Assembly (NCBI RefSeq): GCF_014645735.1
Contig: NZ_BMMH01000004.1
Span: 186,001-250,000 of the forward strand
Source of the DNA: Nocardia jinanensis
GTDB lineage: Bacteria > Actinomycetota > Actinomycetes > Mycobacteriales > Mycobacteriaceae
Length of the DNA: 64,000 bases
Reading direction: 5' to 3'
Below, piece by piece: positions 36,144-45,323 of the stretch. The notes under the pieces were generated by a model. It made no database searches. It was not told the origin of the DNA and was given only the letters and a program-made list of their open reading frames with translations. The number at the start of each line of letters is the position of its first letter. The first letter of the stretch is position 1. Position numbers and translations under genes: made by a program.

Positions 36144-37547
36144 CTACACCAGCACGACGCCTTCGGCGACCGCGATACCCCTCAGATCGCGGTACCAGCG
36201 TTCGACCGGGTGTTCCTTTGTGAAGCCGTGGCCGCCGAGCAGCTGGACCCCGTCCAGCCCGACGCGCATACCCTTGTCCGCCGCCAGTTTCTTGGCCAGT
36301 GCCGCTTCCCGGGCGAAGGTGAGGCCCTGTTCGGCGCGGGCGGCGCCGCGCAGTGTCACCAGACGCAGACCGTCGAGTTCGATGGCGATATCGGCCACCA
36401 TGAACGCGACTGCCTGCCGATGGCTGATCGGTTCGCCGAAGGCCTCACGCTCGTTGACGTAGGGGATCACGTAGTCGAGTACGGCCTGCCCGGTGCCGGT
36501 GGCCAGCGAAGCCCAGCCGAGGCGGGCGAGCTGGACTGCGTCGCGGTAGTCGGCGGCGTGCTGCCCGGCGTCACCCTCGCCGAGGATCGCGTCGGCGGCG
36601 ACGGCCACATCGTCCAGTACCAGCCGGCCCAGCCCGGCCGCGCGCAGGCCCATGCTCGGATCGGCTTCCACCGACAGTCCCTTGGCGTCGGATTCCACCA
36701 CGAACAGCGCCGGGCGGCCGTCGAGTTCGGCGCCTACGACGAAGATCTCGGCGTCGGCGGCCGCGGGGACCAGGCTCTTCACGCCGGTCAGCTTGTAGCC
36801 GCTGGGGGAGCGGACGGCTTTGGTCTGCAGGCTGAACGGGTCGAAGAGAGCGCGGGGTTCGCTGATGACGACAGAGGCCTGCGGCACGTTCTCGCCGGTG
36901 AAGGCGGGCAGATAGGTCTGCTGCTGGGCGTCGGTGCCCCACTGGGACAGCGCGACCGCGACGCCGCTGGGCGCGAGCAGAGGTAGGGCCAGACCCATAT
37001 CGCCGTGCGCGAGAGCCTCGGCGACCAGCGAGTTGGTGACGGCACCGCGTTCGGTGGCCGCGCCCTCGAGTTCCTCGGGCACGTTGATCAGTGTGATGCC
37101 GAGTTCCGCGGCCCGGCCGAGCAGATCTTTCGGCGCCGCGGCGGCCTCGTCGGCATCGTATGCGGCCGGGCGCAGGATCTCGGCCGCGAACTCGCGCACT
37201 GTCTCGACGATCATCTGCTGTTCGTCGGTGGGGGTGAGGTCGAAGTAGTCCTTGGTCTTGGACTCGTTATCGGGTAGCCGCTTGGGTGCCCCGCCGCCGG
37301 CGACCTTGTTGAAGGCGCGGGTGGCCGCACCGAGGGTGCGGAAACCGGTTTTGGTGCTCTGGTAGGTGACCCGGTCGATGGGCTTGCGCAGGTTGTACTT
37401 CTCGGCCAGCTCCGAACCGGTGATGGTGGACATGACCCGCATCGCGGCGCCCATCCAGTCCCGTTTGGGTTGGTGCAGGCCCACCCCGTTCTCCTGGCGG
37501 ACGCCGTTGTGCGACCGCCGTTCGGTAGCGCTGTCTCGAATGCTCAT
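36144..37547 (-). CDS. fadE24: Acyl-CoA dehydrogenase, FadE24-like
   Basis: A 467-residue acyl-CoA dehydrogenase longer than usual because of an N-terminal extension (about 85 residues before FDLTPTDEQQMIVETVREF), as in Rv3139. Family blocks include EALAHGDMGLALPLLAPSGV and LARLGWASLATGTGQAVLDYV. The C-terminal GLDGVQLLGGHGFTKEHPVE fits the substrate and FAD-binding end. It probably forms a heteromeric enzyme with FadE23, as paired FadEs of mycobacteria do (inference). Three possible starts overlap (37553, 37550, 37547); the last has AGG at the best spacing. Twin palindromic operators lie upstream. Confidence 0.8.
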   Translation of the reverse strand: MSIRDSATERRSHNGVRQENGVGLHQPKRDWMGAAMRVMSTITGSELAEKYNLRKPIDRVTYQSTKTGFRTLGAATRAFNKVAGGGAPKRLPDNESKTKDYFDLTPTDEQQMIVETVREFAAEILRPAAYDADEAAAAPKDLLGRAAELGITLINVPEELEGAATERGAVTNSLVAEALAHGDMGLALPLLAPSGVAVALSQWGTDAQQQTYLPAFTGENVPQASVVISEPRALFDPFSLQTKAVRSPSGYKLTGVKSLVPAAADAEIFVVGAELDGRPALFVVESDAKGLSVEADPSMGLRAAGLGRLVLDDVAVAADAILGEGDAGQHAADYRDAVQLARLGWASLATGTGQAVLDYVIPYVNEREAFGEPISHRQAVAFMVADIAIELDGLRLVTLRGAARAEQGLTFAREAALAKKLAADKGMRVGLDGVQLLGGHGFTKEHPVERWYRDLRGIAVAEGVVLV

Positions 37548-37591
37548 CATCACCTGTTTCTCGCGCGGGGGTGAGGGTCGGCCCCGGGTAT

Positions 37592-37628
37592 CTTACTGCG
37601 GAGTAAGGCTATCTTACTGCTGAGTAAG
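37592..37628 (-). promoter_or_regulatory. Twin palindromic operators upstream of fadE24
   Basis: CTTACTGCGGAGTAAG (37592-37607) and CTTACTGCTGAGTAAG (37613-37628) share the inverted repeat CTTACT-N4-AGTAAG. Their centres are 21 bp apart, two turns of the helix, so a dimer pair could bind the same face. Each overlaps a TAAGAT hexamer on the minus strand that could be a -10. A TetR-type repressor is likely; which one is unknown. Confidence 0.65.
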
Positions 37629-37791
37629 AACGGCGTCGAGTGGTCCGCTGTTCCTGGTGAGCGGACACCCCCGGCGAGGACACAGGTCAGGAAACCGAGA
37701 CGCCCGCCCCGTGCTGCGGGGCGGGCGGGCGGTTGTTCCGGAGTTGCCGCGGGTGGGAGTCGCGAACTCGGATTCCGCGGCCCGCGACCGG

Positions 37792-38697
37792 TTACTCCCG
37801 CACGTACCAGCGCAGGGTCGCGTACGCGGTGAGACCGGCGAAGAGGACACCGACCGGCATGACCATCAGCGCGGTGGTGAAGATATCGTCGAACGTGATC
37901 TGGGGGAACACATTGCTGGCGAAAAGGTCGCCGAGCGCGCGGTCGATCACCAGGGGGCGGGCCAGGAACAGACCCGCCGTGGCCAGCAGACCGCCCGCCA
38001 GGGCGGCGGCCACCGCCTCCAGCAGGAACGGCAGCTGGGTGTACCAGCGGGTGGCGCCCACCAGGCGCATGATGCTGACCTCCGTGCGCCGGGTGAACGC
38101 CGCGATCTGCACCATATTGGCGATCAGCAGCAGCGCCGCCACCGCCTGTAGCAGTGCCATACCGAACGCCGCGTTGCGCAGCCCGTCGAACAAGCTGACC
38201 AGCCGGTCCACGATGTCCTTGTCGTTGCGGACCATGCCGACACCGGGCTGACCGTAGAACTGCTCGTAGATCGTCGGATACAGCGAGGCGTCGCTCATCT
38301 TGACCCGCAGCGAGGCCGGTAGCGGGGTCTCACTCACGTACTCCGCCAGTTCCGGCTGGTCCTTGAAGGTTTTCTCCTTCGCTTCGCGGACCGCCGCGTC
38401 CCGATTGAGGTACTGCACGTTCTCCACGCCGTCGACAGCCTGGAGGTCGGCCATCAATGGGCGGCACGGATCGTTCACGCAGTCGGGATCGGTCGCCGAG
38501 ACCTCTTCGGTGAGATACAGCCGTACCTCGAGCCGGTCCAGGAAGTACTGCTCGGTCTTGTCCGCGATACGTACCGCCAGCAGACCGCCGCCGAGCATGG
38601 TCAGCGAGACCGCGGTGGTCAGGATCATCGCGATGGTCATGGTGACATTGCGGCGCAGACCCTCGGAGACCTCGCCGAACAGGAATCCCGCCCGCAT
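37792..38697 (-). CDS. ftsX: Cell-division protein FtsX
   Basis: A 301-residue membrane protein. One helix near the N-terminus (TIAMILTTAVSLTMLGGGL), an extracytoplasmic domain (about residues 45-165), then three helices in the C-terminal half give the FtsX layout. With FtsE it forms the transporter-like complex that switches on peptidoglycan hydrolases (RipC in mycobacteria) at the septum. Its ATG overlaps the ftsE stop by one base (TAATG), so the two are translationally coupled. smpB, which follows ftsX in mycobacteria, is not next to it here. Confidence 0.93.
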   Translation of the reverse strand: MRAGFLFGEVSEGLRRNVTMTIAMILTTAVSLTMLGGGLLAVRIADKTEQYFLDRLEVRLYLTEEVSATDPDCVNDPCRPLMADLQAVDGVENVQYLNRDAAVREAKEKTFKDQPELAEYVSETPLPASLRVKMSDASLYPTIYEQFYGQPGVGMVRNDKDIVDRLVSLFDGLRNAAFGMALLQAVAALLLIANMVQIAAFTRRTEVSIMRLVGATRWYTQLPFLLEAVAAALAGGLLATAGLFLARPLVIDRALGDLFASNVFPQITFDDIFTTALMVMPVGVLFAGLTAYATLRWYVRE

Positions 38698-39386
38698 TAC
38701 CGGCCCACCTCGTAGCTACCCATTGCCTGATCGCGGACCAGATTGCCCTCGTAGAGCTCCACCACGCGCCGTCGCATACCGTCCACGATCAGCGGATCGT
38801 GGGTGGCCATGAGCACCGTGGTGCCCATCCGGTTGATGTGCTCGAGTAGCAGCATGATCTCGTAACTCGTCTCGGGGTCGAGGTTGCCGGTGGGCTCGTC
38901 GGCCAGCAGGACCAGCGGCCGGTTGACGAAGGCCCGCGCGATCGCCACCCGCTGCTGTTCGCCGCCGGACAGTTCGGTCGGCAGCCGATCTGCCTTACCG
39001 CCCAATCCGACCAGTTCGAGCACTTCGGGCACGGTCCGGTCGATGAACTGCCGGCGTTTTCCGATCACCTCCAGGGCGAACGCCACGTTCTGGGCGACGG
39101 TTCGCTGCTGCAGCAGCCGGAAATCCTGGAAAACACACCCGATTCGCTGCCGCAATCGCGGCACCTTCCGCCCCGGCAACCGGTCGACCCGGAAATCGGC
39201 GACCGAAATCTCGCCTTCGGTCGGTATCTCCTCTTTGAGCAGCAACCGCATGAAGGTCGATTTACCCGAACCCGACGGACCGATGAGGAAAACGAACTCA
39301 CCCTTGTCGATGTGGACGTTGATGTTTTCCAGCGCCGGTCGCGTAGCGGTCGGGTACGACTTGCTGACGTTGCGCAGGGTGATCAC
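38697..39386 (-). CDS. ftsE: Cell-division ATP-binding protein FtsE
   Basis: A 229-residue ABC ATPase, the same length as the mycobacterial FtsE. Walker A is GPSGSGKS (about residues 36-43), the signature LSGGEQQR is near 140, Walker B is [12 protein letters not shown] and the H-loop MATHD is near 195. Residues [13 protein letters not shown] form the Q-loop. The GTG at 39386 gives the family N-terminus (ITLRNVSK) and lies eight bases after TACACT with no Shine-Dalgarno; a leaderless start is likely. The open frame above it has no similarity. Confidence 0.93.
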   Translation of the reverse strand: MITLRNVSKSYPTATRPALENINVHIDKGEFVFLIGPSGSGKSTFMRLLLKEEIPTEGEISVADFRVDRLPGRKVPRLRQRIGCVFQDFRLLQQRTVAQNVAFALEVIGKRRQFIDRTVPEVLELVGLGGKADRLPTELSGGEQQRVAIARAFVNRPLVLLADEPTGNLDPETSYEIMLLLEHINRMGTTVLMATHDPLIVDGMRRRVVELYEGNLVRDQAMGSYEVGR

Positions 39387-39442
39387 GAGGAGACAGTGTA
39401 ACCATTCGATAACGAAGCGTCCCGCTGGCTGTGCCGCACCTG

Positions 39443-39607
39443 CTACCGGACCGGAATCACCTGAACAGGGACCTGGTGCACGGCGGGTACGGCGGGCGCG
39501 GGCACCGGTTTCGCGGGTGCGATCTGGTCCGGTTTCACGAACAGGTACAGCACGAAGGTCGCCACCCAGCCGCACGCCAGGATCAGCGTCGATCTACGGG
39601 CGCGCAT
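39443..39607 (-). CDS. Small single-pass membrane protein with Pro/Ala/Val tail
   Basis: A 54-residue protein below the usual gene-finder size limit. The sequence starts [20 protein letters not shown], giving a positively charged N-terminus and one membrane helix (about residues 7-25). A Pro/Ala/Val-rich tail follows. The ATG at 39607 has GGGAGG seven bases upstream and overlaps the mscS end by 14 nt, so translation is probably coupled. The position between the channel gene and ftsE matches Rv3103c of M. tuberculosis, described as a proline-rich membrane protein. A role with FtsEX or the channel is possible but not shown. Confidence 0.7.
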   Translation of the reverse strand: MRARRSTLILACGWVATFVLYLFVKPDQIAPAKPVPAPAVPAVHQVPVQVIPVR

Positions 39608-40478
39608 TCAGACCCTCCCGGCGCATGGCCGCGGCCACGCGCACCCGTAGCTCGCGACTCACCTCGAACTGTTTACCCGGCAGCGTCCTGGCGACCATCC
39701 GGATGTTCATCTGATCCACGGTCAGGTCCTCCACACCCATCACCGTCGGCTCGTCGAGGAGCAGCGGTTCGAGGCGGGGGTCCTGATAGGCCTGACCGCC
39801 CACCTCGTGCAGCACTTCGTTGATCCGGAGGATATCGGCAGTCGCCGAGACCGGCACATCGATCGCCGCGCGGGCCCAATCCTTGGACAGATTGGTGACT
39901 TTCACGATCTGGCCGTTCGGGACGGTGATCACCTCGCCGTCCGGGTTGCGCAATTTGGTGACCCGCAACGTGACGTCCTCGACGGTGCCCTCGGCCGGAT
40001 CCTGGATACCGGTCACCGCGATCCGCACCACATCGCCGAACCCGTACTGCCGTTCGGTGATGAGGAAGAATCCGGCCAGGATGTCCTGGACGATGCGCTG
40101 CGCGCCGAAACCGAGCGCCGCGCCCAGCACCGCGGCGGGTGCGACCAGGCCCGACATCGAGAACCCCAGTCGCCCCAGCACCTCCATCGCGACCAGCACA
40201 TAGGCGACGGTCAGCACCACCCAGGTGAGTACCTGTGCCAGCGCGTGCCGGTGCTTGGCCTCTTCGGAACGGACCAGCGCGTCACCGCCGCGGAACCCGG
40301 AATCGATCTTCTGGGTCACGCGGTCGCGCGCATAGGTGGCGAAACGGGCGAACAGCATCGACCCCAGTACCAGCAGCACGATCTCCAGACCGGACGACCG
40401 TAGCCACGAGGTGACATCCGAAGACAACCCCGGCGCCGCCAGGGACAGCGCCAAGGCCTGCGCCCCCTCCGAATGCAT
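39594..40478 (-). CDS. MscS-family mechanosensitive channel
   Basis: A 294-residue channel of the MscS family. Three helices are seen; the pore-lining third helix is the Gly/Ala-rich LVAPAAVLGAALGFGAQRIVQDILAGF (read in parts, about residues 115-141). The cytoplasmic beta domain has DVTLRVTKLRNPDGEVITVPNGQI, which is diagnostic. It should release solutes on osmotic downshift. The ATG at 40478 with AGGTGG just upstream was preferred; an in-frame GTG at 40502 is possible. It lies between prfB and the small membrane gene on the same strand, the order of Rv3105c-Rv3102c. Confidence 0.85.
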   Translation of the reverse strand: MHSEGAQALALSLAAPGLSSDVTSWLRSSGLEIVLLVLGSMLFARFATYARDRVTQKIDSGFRGGDALVRSEEAKHRHALAQVLTWVVLTVAYVLVAMEVLGRLGFSMSGLVAPAAVLGAALGFGAQRIVQDILAGFFLITERQYGFGDVVRIAVTGIQDPAEGTVEDVTLRVTKLRNPDGEVITVPNGQIVKVTNLSKDWARAAIDVPVSATADILRINEVLHEVGGQAYQDPRLEPLLLDEPTVMGVEDLTVDQMNIRMVARTLPGKQFEVSRELRVRVAAAMRREGLNARP

Positions 40479-40536
40479 CAGACCACCTGCTCTCGCATGC
40501 ACCGAACGGCTCGCGACATCCCGGAATCGGGAATCG

Positions 40537-41658
40537 CTAGCCCTCCTGCAGCACTGTACTCATCCGCCAGCGGATCCCGGATTCGATGAATCCGTCGATA
40601 TCGCCGTCGAGTACCGCCGAAGGGTTGTTCACTTCGTAGTTCGTGCGCAGATCCTTGACCATCTGGTACGGATGCAGCACATAGGACCGCATCTGATTAC
40701 CCCAGGAGGCGCCCTCGTTGGTCTTGAGCGCATCCATCTGGGCACGCTCTTCCTGCCGTTTGCGTTCCAGCAGTTTGGCCTGCAGCACCCGCATCGCGGA
40801 AACCTTGTTCTGCAGCTGGGATTTCTCGTTCTGGCAGGTGACCACGATCCCGGTGGGGATATGGGTGATCCGCACCGCCGAGTCGGTGGTGTTGACGCTC
40901 TGTCCACCGGGCCCGGAGGACCGGTAGACATCGACGCGGATATCGGTTTCCGGGATCTCGATATGGTCGGTGGTCTCCACCACCGGCAGCACCTCGACCT
41001 CGGCGAACGAGGTCTGACGGCGGCCCTGGTTGTCGAAGGGGCTGATCCGGACCAGCCGGTGGGTGCCCATCTCCACCGAGAGCGTGCCATAGGCGTACGG
41101 AGTCTTGACCGCGAAGGTGGCGCTCTTGATACCGGCCTCTTCGGCGTAGGAGGTGTCGTAGACCTCGACCCCGTACTTGTGCCGGTCCGCCCAGCGGATG
41201 TACATCCGCATCAACATCTCGGCCCAGTCCGCGGCGTCCACCCCGCCCGCGCCGGAACGGATATTGACCAGCGCGTCACGTTTGTCGTACTCGCCCGACA
41301 GCAGGGTGCGGACCTCGAGGGCCTCGACATCGGTGTGCAGTGCGGCGCGCTCGGCATCGGCGTCGGCCAGCGCGCTGGTCTGCGCGTCGCCCTCTTCTTC
41401 CTCGGCCAGCTCGTAGAGCACCGGAAGATCCTCGAGCCGCTGTCGTAACTCCGCTACCCGGCGCAGTTCACCCTGAGCGTGCGACAGCTCACTGGTGACC
41501 CGCTGCGCGTGGTCCTGGTCGTTCCAGAGCTCCGGATCGGCGGCCTGGTGCTCCAGCTCGTCGATGCGACGGCGCAGCTCCTCGATATCGAGGACCGATT
41601 CGACGGTCTTGAGAGTCGCGTCGAGTTCGGCGAGGTCGGCGGTAACGTCTGGATGCAC
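40537..41658 (-). CDS. prfB: Peptide chain release factor 2
   Basis: A 373-residue class I release factor that reads UGA and UAA stop codons. The catalytic GGQ lies in [10 protein letters not shown] (about residue 248), and the stop-codon recognition tripeptide SPF is in [11 protein letters not shown]. No in-frame stop or slippery CTTTGA occurs near codon 26, so the programmed frameshift of E. coli prfB is absent, as is usual in actinobacteria. The GTG at 41658 gives VHPDVTADL, close to the mycobacterial N-terminus; a TTG at 41667 is an alternative. The mscS, small membrane and ftsEX genes follow. Confidence 0.93.
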   Translation of the reverse strand: MHPDVTADLAELDATLKTVESVLDIEELRRRIDELEHQAADPELWNDQDHAQRVTSELSHAQGELRRVAELRQRLEDLPVLYELAEEEEGDAQTSALADADAERAALHTDVEALEVRTLLSGEYDKRDALVNIRSGAGGVDAADWAEMLMRMYIRWADRHKYGVEVYDTSYAEEAGIKSATFAVKTPYAYGTLSVEMGTHRLVRISPFDNQGRRQTSFAEVEVLPVVETTDHIEIPETDIRVDVYRSSGPGGQSVNTTDSAVRITHIPTGIVVTCQNEKSQLQNKVSAMRVLQAKLLERKRQEERAQMDALKTNEGASWGNQMRSYVLHPYQMVKDLRTNYEVNNPSAVLDGDIDGFIESGIRWRMSTVLQEG

Positions 41659-41731
41659 GGTGTTCAAGGCTACTAGGAGCGTCCATCGAGGTGAAACCGC
41701 GCGGGCGGGTAGCGGCCGGACGAGGCCACGC

Positions 41732-42586
41732 TCAGCTCGGAACAGCGCGCAGGTTGCCGGGCCGGTGGCCGGCGAGACCGTCCAGCGCGGCGGCCGTCGC
41801 CGGGTCGGCGGGCAGGTGGACGATCAACTGCTGATCGTCGTCGGCGAACAGGTCCAGCGTCTCGTACGCCAGCCGCAGGGCCCCGGCCTCGGGGTGCGTC
41901 ACTCGGGTGACACCGGTGGCCGCGGGCAGATTCGGCACGGTGGCCACCCGATCGGTGAACGCCGCGCCCGCGGTGATGGTGAGCTGGTCGGCCAGCGCCG
42001 CGATCTCCGGGTCGGCGCGGAAGGGGCCCTGTTTGAGGGTGGCCACCAGCTGGTCGGCCAGATGATCCCAATCCGGATAGACCTCGCGGGCCCGCGGATC
42101 GGTGAAGGTGAAATGGGCGAGGTTGGCGTAATGCTCCCCGTCCAGCGCGCCGGTCGGCTGCATCAGCCGTCGGTAGCCGTCGGTGCAGGCCAGGACGTCG
42201 GTGAGGCGGTTGACCACCACCGCGGCCGCGGGTTCGAGCTGATCGAGCAGCGCCTGGATCGTGGGCCGGATCTCGCGCCCCGGACGGGCCCGGCCCATGC
42301 AGTGGAAACCGGTATCGGCCTTGGTCAGCCGGTACAGGTGGATACGTTCGGCGGAGGTGAGAGCGAGAGCGTCGGCCAGGGCGGCGAGCACCTGCGGCGA
42401 GGGGTTGCGGTCGCGGCCCTGTTCGAGACGGGTGATGTATTCGACGCTCACCCCCGCCAGCGTCGCCAGCTCCGAGCGGCGCAGGCCGGGTGCCCGGCGG
42501 CGCGCGCCGGTGGGCAGCCCGACCTGGGCCGGTGCGACCGCGTCGCGCCTGCTGCGCAGGAACAGGCCCATCTCGTTCTCGCTCAC
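41732..42586 (-). CDS. XRE-family regulator with MmyB-like ligand domain
   Basis: A 284-residue regulator. The N-terminal helix-turn-helix begins [25 protein letters not shown] (read in parts, about residues 34-58). The C-terminal domain (about 105-275) has the MmyB/PAS-like blocks [37 protein letters not shown] and [11 protein letters not shown]. Such proteins sense small molecules and usually control a divergent neighbour. Here the FMN reductase gene is divergent, 138 bp away. The GTG start lies six bases after TACCGT with no Shine-Dalgarno, again fitting a leaderless mRNA. Confidence 0.85.
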   Translation of the reverse strand: MSENEMGLFLRSRRDAVAPAQVGLPTGARRRAPGLRRSELATLAGVSVEYITRLEQGRDRNPSPQVLAALADALALTSAERIHLYRLTKADTGFHCMGRARPGREIRPTIQALLDQLEPAAAVVVNRLTDVLACTDGYRRLMQPTGALDGEHYANLAHFTFTDPRAREVYPDWDHLADQLVATLKQGPFRADPEIAALADQLTITAGAAFTDRVATVPNLPAATGVTRVTHPEAGALRLAYETLDLFADDDQQLIVHLPADPATAAALDGLAGHRPGNLRAVPS

Positions 42587-42724
42587 AGTCCCACGGTAAC
42601 GGCGCGGTACGCGCTCAGGGTGACCGTGGCACTACCACTCTCGGCACGGTCTCCCAGCCGGGCGCGCGGCGCGGCAGATTCGATTCCGGCGGCCGCCGGG
42701 CCGCCCGAGAGAACGGAGCACACC

Positions 42725-43315
42725 ATGTCCACTACGCCTCTGCGCCTCGCGGTTGTCATCGGCAGCGTTCGGGAGGGCCGCTTCGGGCCGGTCGTCGCCT
42801 CCTGGATCGCCGCGCAGGCCGCTGAGCACGATCGGTTCGAGATCGATGTGATCGACTTGGCCGAGGCCGAGATTCCGCTGGCGCTGCCCGCTGTCTCCCC
42901 GGCGCTGGAACCGAATCCGGAGCGGCCGGCGGGGATGCGGGATCTGTCCGAGCGCCTCGCCGCCGCCGATGCGTTCGTCATCGTGACCCCCGACTACAAC
43001 CGTAGTTTCCCGGCCTCGCTGAAGGCCGTCATCGACTGGCATTTCACCCAGTGGCAGGGCAAAGCGATCGCGTTCGTCGGCTACAGCGGGGCCAGCGGCG
43101 GGCTCCTGGCCATCGAACAGCTGCGTCAGGTGTTCAACGAGCTCGATGCCCACACGGTGCGCGAGTACGTCTCGTTCCCGCGCTACTACCTGTTGTTCGG
43201 GGAAGACGGAAAACTGCTCGCGCCCGAGGAGCCCGCGGCCGCGGCCCGGGTGATGCTCGACCGGCTGAACTGGTGGGCGGAGGCGCTGGTGGCGGCCCGG
43301 TCGGTGGCAGTCTGA
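42725..43315 (+). CDS. NAD(P)H-dependent FMN reductase (flavodoxin-like)
   Basis: A 196-residue flavodoxin-fold oxidoreductase. The FMN phosphate loop reads [17 protein letters not shown] (about residues 11-27), and the second block [21 protein letters not shown] is the mark of the NADPH-dependent FMN reductase family. GYSGASGG follows. The substrate (quinone, azo dye or free flavin) is unknown. ATG at 42725 has GGAG six bases upstream. It is divergent from the MmyB-type regulator, which probably controls it. Confidence 0.88.
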   Translation: MSTTPLRLAVVIGSVREGRFGPVVASWIAAQAAEHDRFEIDVIDLAEAEIPLALPAVSPALEPNPERPAGMRDLSERLAAADAFVIVTPDYNRSFPASLKAVIDWHFTQWQGKAIAFVGYSGASGGLLAIEQLRQVFNELDAHTVREYVSFPRYYLLFGEDGKLLAPEEPAAAARVMLDRLNWWAEALVAARSVAV

Positions 43316-43392
43316 GCGATGGACCCGGCCCCGGCCGCGCGCGACGGCACGGCGCGCGACCGCTCCGGAACCGACTCGATAGTGTTCCGGGT

Positions 43393-44178
43393 GTGGCTGC
43401 TCACTCCTCTGACCTCGAACTCGCATTGCGGCTGGCCGACGAGGCGGACGCGATCACCCGGGAGCGGTTCGGCGCCCTGGACCTGAAGGTCGATGCCAAA
43501 CCGGACCTCACCCCGGTATCGGATGCCGATCTCGCTGTGGAGGAGGCGATCCGCCGGATCCTGCGGCACGGCCGCCCCGCGGACGCGGTCCTCGGTGAGG
43601 AGTTCGGCGGAACGGCCGAGCTCACCGGTCGGCAGTGGGTCGTGGACCCGATCGACGGCACCAAGAACTTCGTCCGCGGCGTCCCGGTATGGGCCACCCT
43701 CATCGCATTGCTGGAGGACGGTGTCCCGGTGGTCGGTGTGGTGAGCGCGCCCGCGCTGGCCCGCCGCTGGTGGGCCGCGGCGGGGCAGGGCGCGTGGTCG
43801 AGTTTCCATCCCGGGGCGCCGCAACCGATCAATGTGAGCGCGGTATCCGATCTCGGTGCGGCCAGTCTGGCGTTCTCCAGCCTGTCCGGCTGGCGCGACC
43901 GCGGTCTGCGCGAGAAGTTCGTCGACCTCACCGACGCGGTCTGGCGGGTCCGCGGCTACGGCGACTTCTTCAGCTATTGCCTGGTGGCCGAGGGGGCCGT
44001 GGATATCGCGGCCGAACCCGAGGTGTCGCTGTGGGATCTGGCCGCTCTGGACATCTTGATCCGGGAGGCCGGTGGCACCTTCACCTCTCTCGACGGACGG
44101 CCCGGGCCGCACGGCGGGGACGCGGTGGCGTCCAACGGGCCGCTGCATCAACAGGTTCTGGCCCGGCTCGGCGAGTAG
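43393..44178 (+). CDS. hisN: Histidinol-phosphatase of the inositol-monophosphatase family
   Basis: A 261-residue magnesium-dependent phosphatase. Metal-ligand motifs are GEEFG (about residue 69), [14 protein letters not shown] (about 84) and [11 protein letters not shown] near 215. The Lys-Asn in DGTKNF and the following RG are features of HisN, the enzyme that makes histidinol from histidinol phosphate in actinobacteria; an inositol monophosphatase role cannot be fully excluded. The counterpart is Rv3137, near fadE24-fadE23 in M. tuberculosis. The GTG at 43393 lies seven bases after TAGTGT with no Shine-Dalgarno, so a leaderless start is likely. Confidence 0.8.
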   Translation: MAAHSSDLELALRLADEADAITRERFGALDLKVDAKPDLTPVSDADLAVEEAIRRILRHGRPADAVLGEEFGGTAELTGRQWVVDPIDGTKNFVRGVPVWATLIALLEDGVPVVGVVSAPALARRWWAAAGQGAWSSFHPGAPQPINVSAVSDLGAASLAFSSLSGWRDRGLREKFVDLTDAVWRVRGYGDFFSYCLVAEGAVDIAAEPEVSLWDLAALDILIREAGGTFTSLDGRPGPHGGDAVASNGPLHQQVLARLGE

Positions 44179-44297
44179 TCCGGGCCCGCGCCAGCGCCTG
44201 CGGGAGCGCGGACGGTGCGATTCCGGATCCGGTGACTGTCCCCGCTCCGGCGCACCGCGAGTGGACGTGACCTGCGCGCATGGCCGACTATGGAGCG

Positions 44298-45242
44298 ATG
44301 TCGCTCAGTACGCAGGAGGCCGATCTCTTCGAGGGTGCCCGGGGCCGCCTGCAGGCGATCGCCTACCGCATGCTGGGGTCTGCCGGAGACGCCGAGGACG
44401 TGGTGCAGGAGGTGTTCCTGCGCTGGCACGCGGCGGACCGGGACCGGATCGAGACGACGGAGGCGTGGCTGACCAAGGTGCTCACCAACCTCTGTCTCAA
44501 TCAACTCGCCTCGGCGCGGGTCCGGCGGGAAACCTATGTGGGGCAGTGGCTGCCGGAGCCGGTACCGGCCGGAGACCCGATGCTCGGCCCCGCCGAGACC
44601 ACGGAACAGCGCGAATCGGTCTCCCTCGCGATGCTCACCGTGCTGGAACGCCTCGCACCCAACGAACGGGTGGTGTACGTGCTGCGCGAGGCGTTCGGAT
44701 ACACGCACCGTGAGATCGCGGAAATCCTCGAACTCACCGAATCGAACTGCCAGCAGATCTACCGGCGGGCCAGACAGCATGTGGGTGACGGCCGATCCCG
44801 TACCGAGGTCGATACCGCCGCCGCGCGCCGCATCGCCGAGGAGTTCCTGGCCGCGGCGCTCAGCGGCGATACCGGGTCGCTGATCCGGGTGCTCTCCGGG
44901 GATGTGGTCGCCGTGGCCGACGGTGGCGGCCGGATCCCGGCCCGTAAGACGCCGGTCCTCGGTGCGCCGGCCGTCGCGCGCTACCTGGCCGGTCTGTTCC
45001 GGCCCACCGCTGCCAGGCGGGCCTACATCGGTGGCGAGCCGATGTTCTACGCGGTGGTCGTCAACGGCGACCCGGCGGTGCTCGTCGAGGTCGGCGAGCG
45101 GGTGTTCGGTGTGTTCGGCCTCGAAATGGACGCCGCGGGCGTCGCTGCGGTGCACGTGCAGGTCAACCCGGAGAAATTGGCCCACCTGGCGCGCCGATGG
45201 ACCGCCGCCGGTGGTGAGCCACCGCTCGACATTCGATGGTGA
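44298..45242 (+). CDS. ECF41-type sigma factor (SigJ-like)
   Basis: A 314-residue extracytoplasmic-function sigma factor with a fused C-terminal domain. Region 2 reads GRLQAIAYRMLGSAGDAEDVV with VQEVFLRWH after it, and region 4 reads LAPNERVVYVLREAFGYTHR with EIAEILELTESNCQQIYRRA after it. From about residue 175 a SnoaL/NTF2-like domain follows, and near the end VNPEKLAHL corresponds to the NPDKL motif of ECF41 that modulates activity. No anti-sigma gene is present, as is normal for ECF41. The next gene is an oxidoreductase, the usual ECF41 partner class. ATG at 44280 is an alternative start. Confidence 0.88.
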   Translation: MSLSTQEADLFEGARGRLQAIAYRMLGSAGDAEDVVQEVFLRWHAADRDRIETTEAWLTKVLTNLCLNQLASARVRRETYVGQWLPEPVPAGDPMLGPAETTEQRESVSLAMLTVLERLAPNERVVYVLREAFGYTHREIAEILELTESNCQQIYRRARQHVGDGRSRTEVDTAAARRIAEEFLAAALSGDTGSLIRVLSGDVVAVADGGGRIPARKTPVLGAPAVARYLAGLFRPTAARRAYIGGEPMFYAVVVNGDPAVLVEVGERVFGVFGLEMDAAGVAAVHVQVNPEKLAHLARRWTAAGGEPPLDIRW

Positions 45243-45323
45243 CCCACCTCACATCTCGTTTCTGTCAGGGTTCGCGCCGCTGTCCGGTTCAGGTAGTGAA
45301 CACACAGCAGACAGGAGCGAGCC

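Noticed and set aside
34642..36462. 606-codon plus-strand frame over fadE23
   Set aside because: Antisense shadow of the acyl-CoA dehydrogenase gene, with no motif of its own.
40537..41667. Programmed frameshift in prfB
   Set aside because: No internal stop and no slippery CTTTGA near codon 26; the frame is continuous.
45243..45323. ECF41 target promoter (TGTCACA-N16-CGTC) before the flavoprotein gene
   Set aside because: TGTCAGG occurs at about the right place, but no matching CGTC at the right spacing could be fixed by eye, so no site is claimed.
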